Positions 23,525 to 30,869 of a stretch of 64,000 nt of DNA are shown here, one piece after another (within the stretch, counting starts at the first letter, position 1; each line of letters starts with the position of its first letter). This stretch comes from Tropicimonas aquimaris. GTDB taxonomy: Bacteria > Pseudomonadota > Alphaproteobacteria > Rhodobacterales > Rhodobacteraceae. Made by a program: the position numbers and the translations under genes. The notes under the pieces are model-generated. The model was not told the DNA's origin. It made no database searches and saw nothing but the letters and a program-made list of their open reading frames with translations. Where the stretch lies: assembly GCF_042676185.1 (NCBI RefSeq), contig NZ_JBHTJT010000046.1, positions 1 through 64,000 on the forward strand. The letters run 5' to 3'.

Positions 23525-25305
23525 TCTCCGATCCCCTGCGCTTGCAGCCACAGCTCCAGCATCGCCACCTGCCAGAGCTCGGACCCGCGCAGGCGGGTGA
23601 TGTGCTCCTTGGGGCTGGCGAAAAGCTTCTCGAGGTAATCCTGACGGAAAATCCCGCGGCTGCGCGCCGCCTCGTTGGTGAGCGCGCCGCGCACCATGTC
23701 GAGATAGGGGCCTTCGATGTATTTCAGCGCCGGCACCGGGAAATACCCTTTCGGCCGGTCGATGACCGCACTCGGGATCACCTTGCGCGCGGTCTGTTTC
23801 AGAACGCCCTTGCCGCCGTGTGCCAGTTTCAGCGACGCCGGCATCCGCCCGGCCAGTTCGACGACTTCGTGATCGAGAAACGGCACCCGCGCTTCCAGGC
23901 CCCAGGCCATGGTCATGTTGTCGACCCGCTTCACCGGATCGTCGACCAGCATCACGTTGGTATCCTGCCGCAGCGCCTTGTCGACCGGATCGTCGGCTCC
24001 GGGCTGGGCGAAATGCGCCTCGACGAAGGCGAGGCTCTCGTCCTTGTCGGCCATGTACTCGGGCGCGAGATGCGTCGCGAGCCGGGCGTGGGTACGGTCG
24101 AAAAAGGCCTCCGCATAGGCCAACACCGGGTCGTTGGCGTCGGCGAGCGGCGGATACCAGTGATAGCCGCCGAACACCTCGTCGGCCCCCTGCCCGGATT
24201 GCACAACCTTGATCGTCTTGGAGACCTCGCGGGACAACAGGTAGAAGCCAATGTTGTCGTAGGAGACCATCGGCTCGGACATCGCCGCGATGGCGTGGGG
24301 CAGGTTTTCCCTCATCTCCGTCGATGGGATCATCAGCTTGTGGTGATTGGTCCCGTAGTGCTCGGCGATCAGGTCAGAGTACTTGAACTCGTCGCCCTTC
24401 TCGCCGTGGGCTTCCTCGAAGCCGATCGAGTAGGTGGCGAGATCCTTCTGCCCTTCCTCGGCCAGGAGGCCCACGATCAGCGAGCTGTCGACCCCGCCGG
24501 AGAGCAGCACGCCCACCGGGACGTCGGCCACCATGCGGCGGCGGACGGACGTGCGGAGTTGCTCCAGCAGCATCTCTTCCCAATCCTCGTCGCTCCGGGA
24601 CGCATCCTCGGGGCTGCGCTCGAAACTCGGGGTCCAGTAACGCTGCTCGGAGACAACGCGGCCGTCGGCCTCGAGGATCCGGATCGTCGCCGGCGGCAGC
24701 TTGCGCACCCCGGCGAGGATGGTCCGCGGGGCCGGCACAACCGCGTGCCAGGTCATGTAGTGGTGCAGCGCCACCCGGTCGATCGACGTGTCGATGCCGC
24801 CCGCACGCACCAGCGCCGGCAGGGTCGAGGCAAAGCGCAGGCCCTTGCCGGTCTCGGCGTAGTAGAGCGGCTTGATCCCGAACCGATCGCGCACGAAGAT
24901 CGTCCGCCCGCTCTCGCGCTCGCGGATCGCAAAAGCGAACATGCCGTTGAAGCGCGGGATCGCATCGGCGCCCCATTGCGCCCAGGCCTTCAGGATGACC
25001 TCGGTGTCGGAGTGGGAGGCGAAGCTGTGGCCCTTGCCTTCCAGCTCGGCGCGCAGTTCGGGATAGTTGTAGATGCAGCCGTTGAACACGATGGTCAGGC
25101 CGAGATGGGTGTCGACCAGCGGCTGCGCTCCGGCCTCGCTCAGATCGATGATACGCAGGCGGCGGTGGCCAAAGGCCCAGTCTCCGCGGGCCACCACGCC
25201 GGCACTGTCCGGGCCGCGGGGCGCCATGCAATCGGCCATCGTGGCCACGGCATCGACCCTCGCCGGGCTTCCGTCAAAGGTAATCTCGCCGCAAATGCCG
25301 CACAC
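23521..25305 (-). CDS. asnO: N-acetylglutaminylglutamine amidotransferase (asparagine synthase-like)
   Basis: A 594-residue class II glutamine amidotransferase fused to an asparagine-synthetase domain. The N-terminal nucleophile Cys2 (MCGICGE) follows the start, and RGPDSAG lies near residue 30. The ATP pyrophosphatase loop VLLSGGVDSSL is near residue 265. It supplies the amide to the Ngg product to finish NAGGN. The initiator is GTG at 25305, preceded by AAGGA eight bases upstream; choosing it places the catalytic cysteine at position 2 as required. It lies 60 bases after the acetamidase gene on the same strand, so it may be read from the amide cluster promoter as well as its own. Confidence 0.94.
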   Translation of the reverse strand: MCGICGEITFDGSPARVDAVATMADCMAPRGPDSAGVVARGDWAFGHRRLRIIDLSEAGAQPLVDTHLGLTIVFNGCIYNYPELRAELEGKGHSFASHSDTEVILKAWAQWGADAIPRFNGMFAFAIRERESGRTIFVRDRFGIKPLYYAETGKGLRFASTLPALVRAGGIDTSIDRVALHHYMTWHAVVPAPRTILAGVRKLPPATIRILEADGRVVSEQRYWTPSFERSPEDASRSDEDWEEMLLEQLRTSVRRRMVADVPVGVLLSGGVDSSLIVGLLAEEGQKDLATYSIGFEEAHGEKGDEFKYSDLIAEHYGTNHHKLMIPSTEMRENLPHAIAAMSEPMVSYDNIGFYLLSREVSKTIKVVQSGQGADEVFGGYHWYPPLADANDPVLAYAEAFFDRTHARLATHLAPEYMADKDESLAFVEAHFAQPGADDPVDKALRQDTNVMLVDDPVKRVDNMTMAWGLEARVPFLDHEVVELAGRMPASLKLAHGGKGVLKQTARKVIPSAVIDRPKGYFPVPALKYIEGPYLDMVRGALTNEAARSRGIFRQDYLEKLFASPKEHITRLRGSELWQVAMLELWLQAQGIGE

Positions 25306-25365
25306 AATGAATTCCTTCCATGTCCTTGCTGGTGAGGCGGAACCTAAAGAGCCTCCCTGTGCAGG

Positions 25366-26319
25366 TCAAACGGATGCACGGTCGACGAACAAGACGCGCG
25401 GAATTACGCAGGAAACCACCCAATTGGGTGCGTCCACGATCTCGCTGACACGCAAATCCGCAGCGACGGAGCACAGCATGTAGGCATCCTCCGCCGGCAT
25501 GCCGCGGGAAAGATGGTCGATCATGCCGGAGACCGCGTCGCGGCAGGCAACCATCAGGTCCGGCCCGATTCCGGTCGTCGCCACCACGCCGTCGCGCTCC
25601 AGCGCACCCGGCCTGGGGCCGGATGTCTGGTAGCGCGGGAAGCGGGGCGCGCCGCCGGGCAGCAGGTCGACCTTGAGCGATATGTCCATCGCGCTCTCGA
25701 TGGCGGTGCCGCAGACCTCGCCGTCTCCCTGCGCGGCATGGGTATCGCCAACGGAGAGCAGCGCCCCCTCCACTTCGACCGGCAGCCAAAGCACCGTGCC
25801 CGCCCGCATGTCGCGGATGTCCATGTTGCCGCCGACCCGGCGCGGCGGGATCACTGAATGCCGACCCGGAGCGGCGGGCGCTGTACCAATGGTGCCGACG
25901 AAAGGCGCAAGCGGGATCTCGGCGATGCCGTTGAAGGCGAGCGGGCGGCGACCGGTCGTGTCGTAGTTCCAGAGGTGCAGGCGCGGCTCCACGAACTGGT
26001 CGGTCAGCAGCCCGAAACCGGGAATCAGCCCGGTCCAGCCGAAGCCGGAGGGCGCGAATTCCTCGATCGTGATGACAAGCGCATCGCCGGGCTTCGCGCC
26101 GTCCACATGGATCGGCCCAGTGAGCGGATTGGCCCTGTGCGGATCGAGCCGAGCCATCAGCTCGTGCGTCGACGCCCCGTCCACCTGCCCGTCGCCGGCA
26201 TCGCGGCAGGCGATGGTGACCCGCTCGCCGGGCGCCACCGTCATCACCGACGTGATGGCGCTGTCCCAGCCGAAATGGGCGTGACAGGAATGCAGGGTCC
26301 TGATCTTCGGAAGGCTCAT
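25366..26319 (-). CDS. Acetamidase/formamidase family protein
   Basis: A 317-residue FmdA/AmdA-fold amidase. Family marks are the early CHAHFGWD segment, GPIHVDGAKPGDALVITIEEF, GFGLLTDQF, and the GDTHAAQGDGEVCGTAIE active-site region, which carries the conserved histidine and acidic residues thought to bind metal. It hydrolyses short amides to acid plus ammonia. ATG 26319 overlaps the stop of the AllC-like gene. With the two upstream genes it forms an amide/ureide breakdown unit, divergent from a peptide-type ABC transporter under a FadR-type operator. The natural substrate is unknown. Confidence 0.9.
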   Translation of the reverse strand: MSLPKIRTLHSCHAHFGWDSAITSVMTVAPGERVTIACRDAGDGQVDGASTHELMARLDPHRANPLTGPIHVDGAKPGDALVITIEEFAPSGFGWTGLIPGFGLLTDQFVEPRLHLWNYDTTGRRPLAFNGIAEIPLAPFVGTIGTAPAAPGRHSVIPPRRVGGNMDIRDMRAGTVLWLPVEVEGALLSVGDTHAAQGDGEVCGTAIESAMDISLKVDLLPGGAPRFPRYQTSGPRPGALERDGVVATTGIGPDLMVACRDAVSGMIDHLSRGMPAEDAYMLCSVAADLRVSEIVDAPNWVVSCVIPRVLFVDRASV

Positions 26320-27545
26320 GGGCGCGCGTCCTTGGCCAGCCCCTGCAGGAAGCCTTGCAGGACGGCAACTGCATGCCCCATGTCCTCGGGCGCGGCGTGT
26401 TCGTCCGGGTGATGGCTGACGCCGTCGCGGCAGCGCACGAAGAGCATCGCCATCGGACAGAGATCGGCCATCGCGGACGCGTCATGCGTCGCCCCCGACA
26501 TCAGCCGCAGCGGCCGTATACCCGCGGCCTCGACCGCGGCTGCGAGCGCCTCCTGCAGGTCGGGCGCGCAGGCCTTGGCGGGCTGCTGGTAGGTCCGCTC
26601 CATCCGCAGCGTGCAGCCACGCGCCTCCGCCGCCTCCCGCGCGACACGCCCAATTCGCTCCGCCACCTCGGCACGGACGTCATCCTCCGCCGACCTCAGC
26701 TCGACCGTCGCGGTCACCTCCGCCGGCACAGCGTTGACGACATTGGGCACCACGTCGAGCTGGCCGACCGTGCCAACCGCGTTCTCGGTCTCCCGGCAGA
26801 TCCGCTCGACACCTGCAACCAGCTCCGCCGCCGCGCAGAGCGCGTCCTGCCGGAGCCCCATAGGCGCAGTGCCGGCATGCGCGGCCCGTCCGGTGATGGT
26901 CACGGCATGGCGTTCGATCCCGGCAATCGCCGTCACGATGCCGACCGGCAAATCCTCCGCCTCCAGCACCGGACCCTGTTCGATATGGGTTTCGAGGTAG
27001 CCAAGGACGCCCTGCGGCGCGCGCGCGATGCCGCCGATCCGCGCTGCATCGCCAAAGCCCTCCAGCGCCGCACGCAGGCTGATGCCCGCACGGTCCGTCA
27101 TGTCGAGCACGGCGCTGTCGAGCGTGCCCGCCAGCGCCCGAGGTCCGATCAGGGCGGTCGGGAACCGCACGCCCTCCTCGTCGGCAAAGCAGAGCACCTC
27201 CACGGCGAAGGGCAACCGCTCGTCGCGCAGCCCCTGCAGCGCAAGGATAGGCAGCAGCACACCCATGATCCCGTCATACGCGCCACCGCCGCGCACCGAA
27301 TCCTGGTGGGAGCCGAGCAGGAAGACCGGCGCGCCGGGGTCCACGCCCTCCCGACGGCCGATCAGCGTTCCGGCGGCATCGCGGGAGGTCTCCAGCCCCG
27401 CCGCTTGCATCCATCCCGCGACCAACTCGTTGGCGTCAGTGTGTTCGGGGGTAAAGGGCAGACGGGTCACGCCCGGGCCCGGCTCAGAGATTTCCGCCGC
27501 CTCCGCGAGCATCGCGGCGGCACGTTGTCCGATATCTGTCGTCAT
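26316..27545 (-). CDS. M20-family Zn-dependent amidohydrolase (N-carbamoyl-amino-acid hydrolase / allantoate amidohydrolase-like)
   Basis: A 409-residue enzyme of the HyuC/AllC group. Metal ligands are visible in LLGSHQDSVRGGGAYDG (His and Asp), FADEEGVRFP (double Glu) and ETHIEQGPVLEAE (His). The conserved GRAAHAGTAPMGLRQDAL dimer/substrate segment and the C-terminal SGATHDASAMADLCPMAMLF follow. These enzymes split N-carbamoyl or ureido bonds, releasing ammonia, CO2 and an amino acid. Its start overlaps the DUF1028 stop by four bases and its stop overlaps the acetamidase start, so all three are tightly coupled. Which ureide is used cannot be read from the sequence. Confidence 0.9.
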   Translation of the reverse strand: MTTDIGQRAAAMLAEAAEISEPGPGVTRLPFTPEHTDANELVAGWMQAAGLETSRDAAGTLIGRREGVDPGAPVFLLGSHQDSVRGGGAYDGIMGVLLPILALQGLRDERLPFAVEVLCFADEEGVRFPTALIGPRALAGTLDSAVLDMTDRAGISLRAALEGFGDAARIGGIARAPQGVLGYLETHIEQGPVLEAEDLPVGIVTAIAGIERHAVTITGRAAHAGTAPMGLRQDALCAAAELVAGVERICRETENAVGTVGQLDVVPNVVNAVPAEVTATVELRSAEDDVRAEVAERIGRVAREAAEARGCTLRMERTYQQPAKACAPDLQEALAAAVEAAGIRPLRLMSGATHDASAMADLCPMAMLFVRCRDGVSHHPDEHAAPEDMGHAVAVLQGFLQGLAKDARP

Positions 27546-28198
27546 GTCCTGTGCGGGTCCTGTCGTGTGGGAAGGGTGTCGAGCCAGGCGCTGTATTCCG
27601 GTGCGCGTGTGCGCTCCAGCAGCGCCTCCAGGCGGTCCACCGGGGATGGGTCGAGGTCGACGCGCAGGTCGAGCGGCGGCCGGGTCCCCGCCAGAACCAG
27701 CAGCGCCGCGGACAGGGTGCCGCGCCTGTCGCTGCCGGCCGCGATGCCGGCACGGAGCCCTGCGACCAGCCGGTCGGCGAGCGCGGGGCCGGGGCGCGCG
27801 AGCGCCTCCGCAGCCTGCGCAAGCACCTCGCCGGAGGCCAGCCAGTTGCCGGCCGCGATCCAGCCGTCGCCCTCGAGATGGCCGGTGTAGGGGCGGTTTC
27901 GCGCGCCGTCATGGACCGCCGTGCGCCCGCCCCGTTCCAGTATCGCAAGCTGCCGCATATCGCGCCCGGGATCCGGCGCGATCACGGTGTCCAGCGCCTC
28001 CTGCGTCGTGGCGCCCTGCGCCAGCAGGCCAAGGGCATCCTCGCCCCAGATCGTCGAAGGCGTATGCCCCTGCGAGGCGGTGATCCCGAATCGCGGGTCT
28101 CCTCGCAGCACCCAGCCACCGACACACAGGTTTCCCGTCGCCGCAGCGGCGCCGATGGCGCCGGTTTCACGGTCGAATGCCAGCAGGGAAAAGGTCAT
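27542..28198 (-). CDS. DUF1028 domain-containing protein (Ntn-hydrolase-like)
   Basis: A 218-residue protein with the DUF1028 pattern TFSLLAFDRETGAIGAAAATGNLCVGGWV, SQGHTPSTIWGEDALGLL and GWIAAGNWLASGEVLA. The family is structurally related to N-terminal nucleophile hydrolases and is often found next to amidase and peptide-uptake genes; no reaction is established. Thr2 after the initiator would be the candidate nucleophile. The start ATG 28198 has AGGAGG just upstream. It is the first gene of the amide operon, directly next to the palindrome at 28219-28262 that it shares with the divergent transporter operon. Confidence 0.88.
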   Translation of the reverse strand: MTFSLLAFDRETGAIGAAAATGNLCVGGWVLRGDPRFGITASQGHTPSTIWGEDALGLLAQGATTQEALDTVIAPDPGRDMRQLAILERGGRTAVHDGARNRPYTGHLEGDGWIAAGNWLASGEVLAQAAEALARPGPALADRLVAGLRAGIAAGSDRRGTLSAALLVLAGTRPPLDLRVDLDPSPVDRLEALLERTRAPEYSAWLDTLPTRQDPHRT

Positions 28199-28218
28199 GC
28201 GCGTCCTCCTTGCCCGGG

Positions 28219-28262
28219 TTTATCATGAAAAATCCTTTGGGCGCATAATTTTTCATGATAAA
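28219..28262. promoter_or_regulatory. Divergent operator: perfect 15-bp inverted repeat
   Basis: TTTATCATGAAAAAT (28219-28233) and ATTTTTCATGATAAA (28248-28262) are exact reverse complements with a 14-base spacer. It lies between the DUF1028 start (28198) and the transporter start (28291), and a -10-like CATAAT (28244-28249) runs into the right arm. Each arm includes the small palindrome TCATGA. The obvious candidate ligand is the FadR/GntR-type regulator encoded at 33683-34474 at the end of the transporter operon. Confidence 0.8.
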
Positions 28263-28290
28263 TAGACATCAACCAACAGGAGAGAAAACG

Positions 28291-29865
28291 ATGACGATCC
28301 TTCCGATGACGCGCCGCGCTGTCAGCGCGCTCGCGCTGGCCGCATGTATCGCCTCTGTGGGCCTTCCCGCCGCCGCCCAGACGCCCCCCGGCGTGCTGGT
28401 GGTCGGCCAGATCGCCGAGCCGAAATCGCTCGACCCGCACGCCGTCACGGCGGTCAACGACTTCCGCATCCTGATGAACGTCTATGACGGGCTGGTGCGC
28501 TACAAGTCCGGCACGCTGGAAGTGGAGCCTGCACTGGCTGAAAGCTGGGAGATCAGCGAGGACGGCACCGAATACACCTTCACCCTGCGCGAAGGCATCT
28601 CCTTCCACGACGGCACGCCGCTGACCGCCGAGGCGGTGAAGTTCAACTTCGACCGGATGCTGGACGAGAACCACCCGTTCCACGACACCGGCCCCTTCCC
28701 GCTCTCCTTCTTCTTCTCCGCCATCGAGGCGACGGAAGCTGTGGATGAACGCACCGTGAAGTTCACGCTGAACGCGCCCTATGCGCCCTTCCTGTCGAAC
28801 CTCGCCTACCCGACCGGGTTGATCGTCTCGCCCGCTGCCGTCGAGCAGCATGGCGCCGATTTCGGCCGCAACCCCGCCGGCACCGGGCCGTTCAAGTTCG
28901 CCGAGTGGCGGTCCAACGAGGCGGTCGTGATCGAGAAGAACCCGGATTACTGGGATGGTGCGGCCGGGCTCGAAGCGGTCGTCTACCGCCCGATCACCGA
29001 TGCCAACACCCGCACCGCCGAGATGCTGGCCGGTGGCATCGACCTGATGGTCGAGGTGCCACCCAACGCGCTCTCCGAGTTCGAGGGCGACGCCTACACG
29101 CTGCACGAGCAGGCCGGCCCGCACCTCTGGTTCCTGATCCTGAACGCCAAGGAAGGCCCCTTCGCGGACGTGAAGGTCCGCCAGGCCGCGAATTACGCGA
29201 TCAACAAGCAGGCCATCGTCGAGAATGTCCTCGAAGGCACCGCCGAAGTCGCCGCCGGCCCGACCCCGCCGGCCTTTGCCTGGGCCTACAACGAGGCGCT
29301 CGAGCCCTATCCCTACGACCCAGAAAAGGCCAAGGCCCTGATCGCCGAAGCCGGGGCCGAAGGAGCCGAGCTGACGTTTTACGTCACCGAAGGCGGCTCG
29401 GGGATGCTCGATCCGGTCCCGATGGGCACCGCCATTCAGGCCGACCTGGAAGCGGTGGGTTTCGACGTGAAGATCGAGACCTACGAGTGGAACACCTTCC
29501 TCGGCGAGGTGAACCCTGGCCTCGAAGGCAAGGCCGACATGGCCGAGATGGCATGGATGACCAACGATCCGGACACCCTGCCCTTCCTCGCGCTGCGCAC
29601 GGAAGCCTGGCCGGACAAGGGCGGGTTCAACTCCGGCTATTACTCCAACCCGAAGGTCGACGAATTGCTTGAAGCCGCCCGCGTCTCCACCGCCCAGGAC
29701 GAGCGTGCCGCGCTCTACAAGGAGATGCAGGAGATCGTGCAGGAGGATGCGCCCTGGGTCTTCGTGGCCAACTGGAAGCAGAACGCGGTGACGGCCGCCG
29801 GCGTCGCGGGCTTCGAGCTTCAGCCCTCCTTCTTCCTGCTGCTTGACGGTGTGACCAAGAACTGA
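28291..29865 (+). CDS. ABC transporter substrate-binding protein, peptide/nickel (DppA/OppA) family
   Basis: A 524-residue periplasmic binding protein (SBP_bac_5). Residues 1-30 are a signal peptide (TRRAVSALALAACIASVGLPAAAQ). The mature part has VGQIAEPKSLDPHAV, NVYDGLVRYKSGTLEVEPALAESWEIS and GTGPFKFAEWRSNEAVVIEKNPDYW, all family marks. It binds peptides or other amide-rich molecules and delivers them to the following permeases. Start ATG 28291 has AGGAGAG upstream. It is the first gene of the plus-strand operon and is followed by a stem-loop. The linked amidases suggest an amide, ureide or carbamoylated ligand, not ordinary dipeptides. Confidence 0.93.
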   Translation: MTILPMTRRAVSALALAACIASVGLPAAAQTPPGVLVVGQIAEPKSLDPHAVTAVNDFRILMNVYDGLVRYKSGTLEVEPALAESWEISEDGTEYTFTLREGISFHDGTPLTAEAVKFNFDRMLDENHPFHDTGPFPLSFFFSAIEATEAVDERTVKFTLNAPYAPFLSNLAYPTGLIVSPAAVEQHGADFGRNPAGTGPFKFAEWRSNEAVVIEKNPDYWDGAAGLEAVVYRPITDANTRTAEMLAGGIDLMVEVPPNALSEFEGDAYTLHEQAGPHLWFLILNAKEGPFADVKVRQAANYAINKQAIVENVLEGTAEVAAGPTPPAFAWAYNEALEPYPYDPEKAKALIAEAGAEGAELTFYVTEGGSGMLDPVPMGTAIQADLEAVGFDVKIETYEWNTFLGEVNPGLEGKADMAEMAWMTNDPDTLPFLALRTEAWPDKGGFNSGYYSNPKVDELLEAARVSTAQDERAALYKEMQEIVQEDAPWVFVANWKQNAVTAAGVAGFELQPSFFLLLDGVTKN

Positions 29866-29878
29866 CCCAAGCCGCGAC

Positions 29879-29896
29879 GGGCCGGTGATCCGGCCC
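29879..29896 (+). other. Stem-loop after the peptide-type binding-protein gene
   Basis: GGGCCGG (29879-29885), a TGAT loop and CCGGCCC (29890-29896) form a perfect 7-bp GC helix 13 bases after the binding-protein stop and 25 bases before the permease start. No U-tract follows, so it is better explained as a 3' stabiliser or partial attenuator that raises binding-protein mRNA over permease mRNA than as a full terminator. Confidence 0.6.
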
Positions 29897-29921
29897 GCCG
29901 CCCCAGCCGGAAGCGAGCCAA

Positions 29922-30869
29922 ATGGGCGGCTACATCCTCCGGCGGCTTCTCGCCGCCATCCCGGTGATCCTGGGCATCACGGTGATCGTCTTCCTGATCA
30001 TGTCGCTCATTCCGGGCGACCCGGCGACGGCGATCCTCGGCAGCTATGCGACACCCGAGAACGTCGAGAAGCTCAACCGCGACCTCGGCCTCGACAAACC
30101 CCTGTTCCAGCAATATTTCATCTGGCTCGGCAACATGGTGCAGGGCGACTTCGGGCGGTCGTTCTCGCTCAACCGGCCCGTGCTCGACGAGGTGCTCGAA
30201 CGGTTCGGTGCGACGCTGATCCTCGCCGGCACGTCGCTGGTCCTCTGCTCGATTCTCGGCATCCTTGCCGGTGTCATCTCCGCGGCACGGCAATATGGCG
30301 CCGCGGACAAGGCGATCACCTTCGTCGTGCTCATCGGCATCTCGATACCCTCCTTCTTCCTCGGCATGATGATGATCCTCGTCTTCGCGGTGAACCTGCG
30401 CTGGCTGCCCGTTTCGGGCATGTACGCGATCTATGGTGGCGGCGACCTGCCGGACCTGATCCGCCACCTGATCATGCCCGCGACGGCACTGGCGGTCGTC
30501 GCCACCGGCGTCATCGCCCGGCTCTCACGCTCTGCCATGCTCGAAGTGCTGCGGCAGGATTTCATCCGCACCGCCCGCGCAAAGGGCGTGCGGGAAAGCC
30601 GGGTCGTCTGGCGGCACGCTCTGAAGGCGGCGATGGTCTCGATCATCCCGGTGATCGGTGTGCAGGCGGGGTTCGTGCTGTCGGGGGCGGTCTATATCGA
30701 GACGGTCTTCCAGTGGCCTGGCGTCGGGCGGATGCTGGTCACAGCGATCCTGACCCGCGACATCCTGCTGGTGCAGGGCGGCGTGGTGATCGTCGCCGCC
30801 TGCTACGTGCTCTTCAACCTTGCCGTCGACGTGGCCCAAAGCCTGCTCGACCCGCGGGTGAAGACATGA
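29922..30869 (+). CDS. ABC transporter permease (DppB family)
   Basis: A 315-residue inner-membrane permease with about six helices: GGYILRRLLAAIPVILGITVIVFLI at the start, then the conserved DPATAILGSYATPENVEKLNRDLGLDKPL and a coupling-helix EAA-type motif (RQDFIRTARAKGVRESRVVWRHALKAA). It forms the translocation channel with the permease half of the next gene. The stop overlaps the following ATG (ATGA at 30866-30869). Confidence 0.93.
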   Translation: MGGYILRRLLAAIPVILGITVIVFLIMSLIPGDPATAILGSYATPENVEKLNRDLGLDKPLFQQYFIWLGNMVQGDFGRSFSLNRPVLDEVLERFGATLILAGTSLVLCSILGILAGVISAARQYGAADKAITFVVLIGISIPSFFLGMMMILVFAVNLRWLPVSGMYAIYGGGDLPDLIRHLIMPATALAVVATGVIARLSRSAMLEVLRQDFIRTARAKGVRESRVVWRHALKAAMVSIIPVIGVQAGFVLSGAVYIETVFQWPGVGRMLVTAILTRDILLVQGGVVIVAACYVLFNLAVDVAQSLLDPRVKT

